64,000 nt of DNA from Microvirga lenta (GTDB lineage: Bacteria > Pseudomonadota > Alphaproteobacteria > Rhizobiales > Beijerinckiaceae), in contig NZ_JAJBBR010000001.1 in the NCBI RefSeq assembly GCF_020532555.1, positions 186,001 to 250,000 of the forward strand. The letters run 5' to 3'. The notes under the pieces are model-generated. The model searched no databases and had not been told where the DNA came from. It was given only the letters and a program-made list of their open reading frames with translations. The position numbers and the translations under genes were made by a program. Shown piece by piece: positions 63,688 to 64,000 of this stretch; position 1 is the first letter of the stretch; each line of letters opens with the position of its first letter.

Positions 63688-64000
63688 ATGTCGCTCTTTG
63701 TGTCCATCCTGGACCACGGTGGCTTCAGTGCCGCGGCGAAAGCACTTGGCCTCACTCCGTCGGCAGTCTCGAAAGCGGTCACACGATTGGAACAGCGCCT
63801 CAGTGTTCGCCTTCTCGAGCGCACGACGAGACGCATCGCCCCGACTCCGGAAGGGGCAGCTTACGCGGAAAGCTTGCGGCGCATTCTCGACGACCTCGAT
63901 AAGGCAGAAGCGGCCGTTGTGGAGGGTCGCGGCCGTCCTCAGGGTCGTCTACGCGTGAATGCGAGCATCGCCTTCGTCGTTCATCAGCTGGCAGCGGCTC
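63688..64000 (+). CDS. LysR-family transcriptional regulator (3' end outside window)
   Basis: At least 104 residues: MSLFVSILDHGGFSAAAKALGLTPSAVSKAVTRLEQRLSVRLLERTTRRIAPTPEGAAYAESLRRILDDLDKAEAAV, the winged helix of LysR proteins with its linker helix. The effector domain begins at GRLRVNASIAF and is cut by the window edge. The frame is open upstream without a better start, so the true start may be a little earlier. Confidence 0.9.
   Translation, partial: MSLFVSILDHGGFSAAAKALGLTPSAVSKAVTRLEQRLSVRLLERTTRRIAPTPEGAAYAESLRRILDDLDKAEAAVVEGRGRPQGRLRVNASIAFVVHQLAAA

Overview
The window is GC-rich, densely coded alphaproteobacterial chromosome. A NepR/EcfG general-stress module, an HWE-type histidine kinase, a petP-petR-kinase cluster, an Omp25/Omp31-type porin, a MucR-free core gene set and GTTC-N7-GTTC LexA boxes all point to Hyphomicrobiales (Rhizobiales), probably Methylobacteriaceae/Microvirga-like. 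The genus is inference. I found no rRNA, tRNA, CRISPR array, transposase or prophage genes. 

Layout: 1-4.1 kb holds a 5'-cut PQQ-type sugar dehydrogenase gene, a DUF486 membrane protein, DUF1499, a C13 (legumain/caspase-like) peptidase, a SemiSWEET transporter and small proteins. 4.1-7.6 kb holds an MHYT-PAS-GGDEF-EAL protein with a damaged GGDEF motif and a methyltransferase. 7.8-12 kb is a type III restriction-modification locus whose mod gene is cut by an in-frame amber codon while res is intact. 12-17.1 kb holds a periplasmic phytase-like esterase and uvrB. 17.1-20.3 kb holds an intergenic repeat cluster, an HWE kinase and two paralogous XRE regulators. 

20.3-23.1 kb is the most unusual part. 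A histidine acid phosphatase and an RTX protein are both broken, and their missing 5' ends lie 1.56 kb away on the opposite strand. A single inversion (about 21474-23035) restores both frames. The inverted segment carries two tandem copies of a conserved structured element with intrinsic-terminator-like 3' hairpins, which look like unnamed small RNAs or leader elements. 

23.2-29 kb is a stress island. It holds nepR-ecfG behind a perfect GGAAC-N16-CGTT promoter, plus BON-domain and DJ-1/PfpI genes with their own perfect EcfG promoters, and weaker sites for neighbours; infA and cspA are embedded in it. 29-38.5 kb holds a Tim44-like protein, an SOS-controlled Y-family polymerase, ilvE, the petP-petR-kinase cluster and a csaA/tetR/proC/ybjN run. 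38.5-43.2 kb holds ubiK, lgt, midA-like, pgeF, an SDR and the porin. 43.2-53.8 kb, mostly on the minus strand, holds GST, rlmJ, RNase T2, extensin-like, MgtC-like, moaE-moaD-pgsA-uvrC and a large RTX protein. 53.9-64 kb holds benE, a lipoprotein, prs-rplY-pth-ychF, truncated haemoglobin plus a DoxX-like membrane protein, endonuclease V, a double-MaoC protein and a LysR gene cut by the window end. 

Functionally the window is rich in repair (uvrB, uvrC, Y-family polymerase, endonuclease V) and stress control. Several regulatory sites read directly from sequence (EcfG, LexA, one CtrA-like box) link these genes to alphaproteobacterial regulons.
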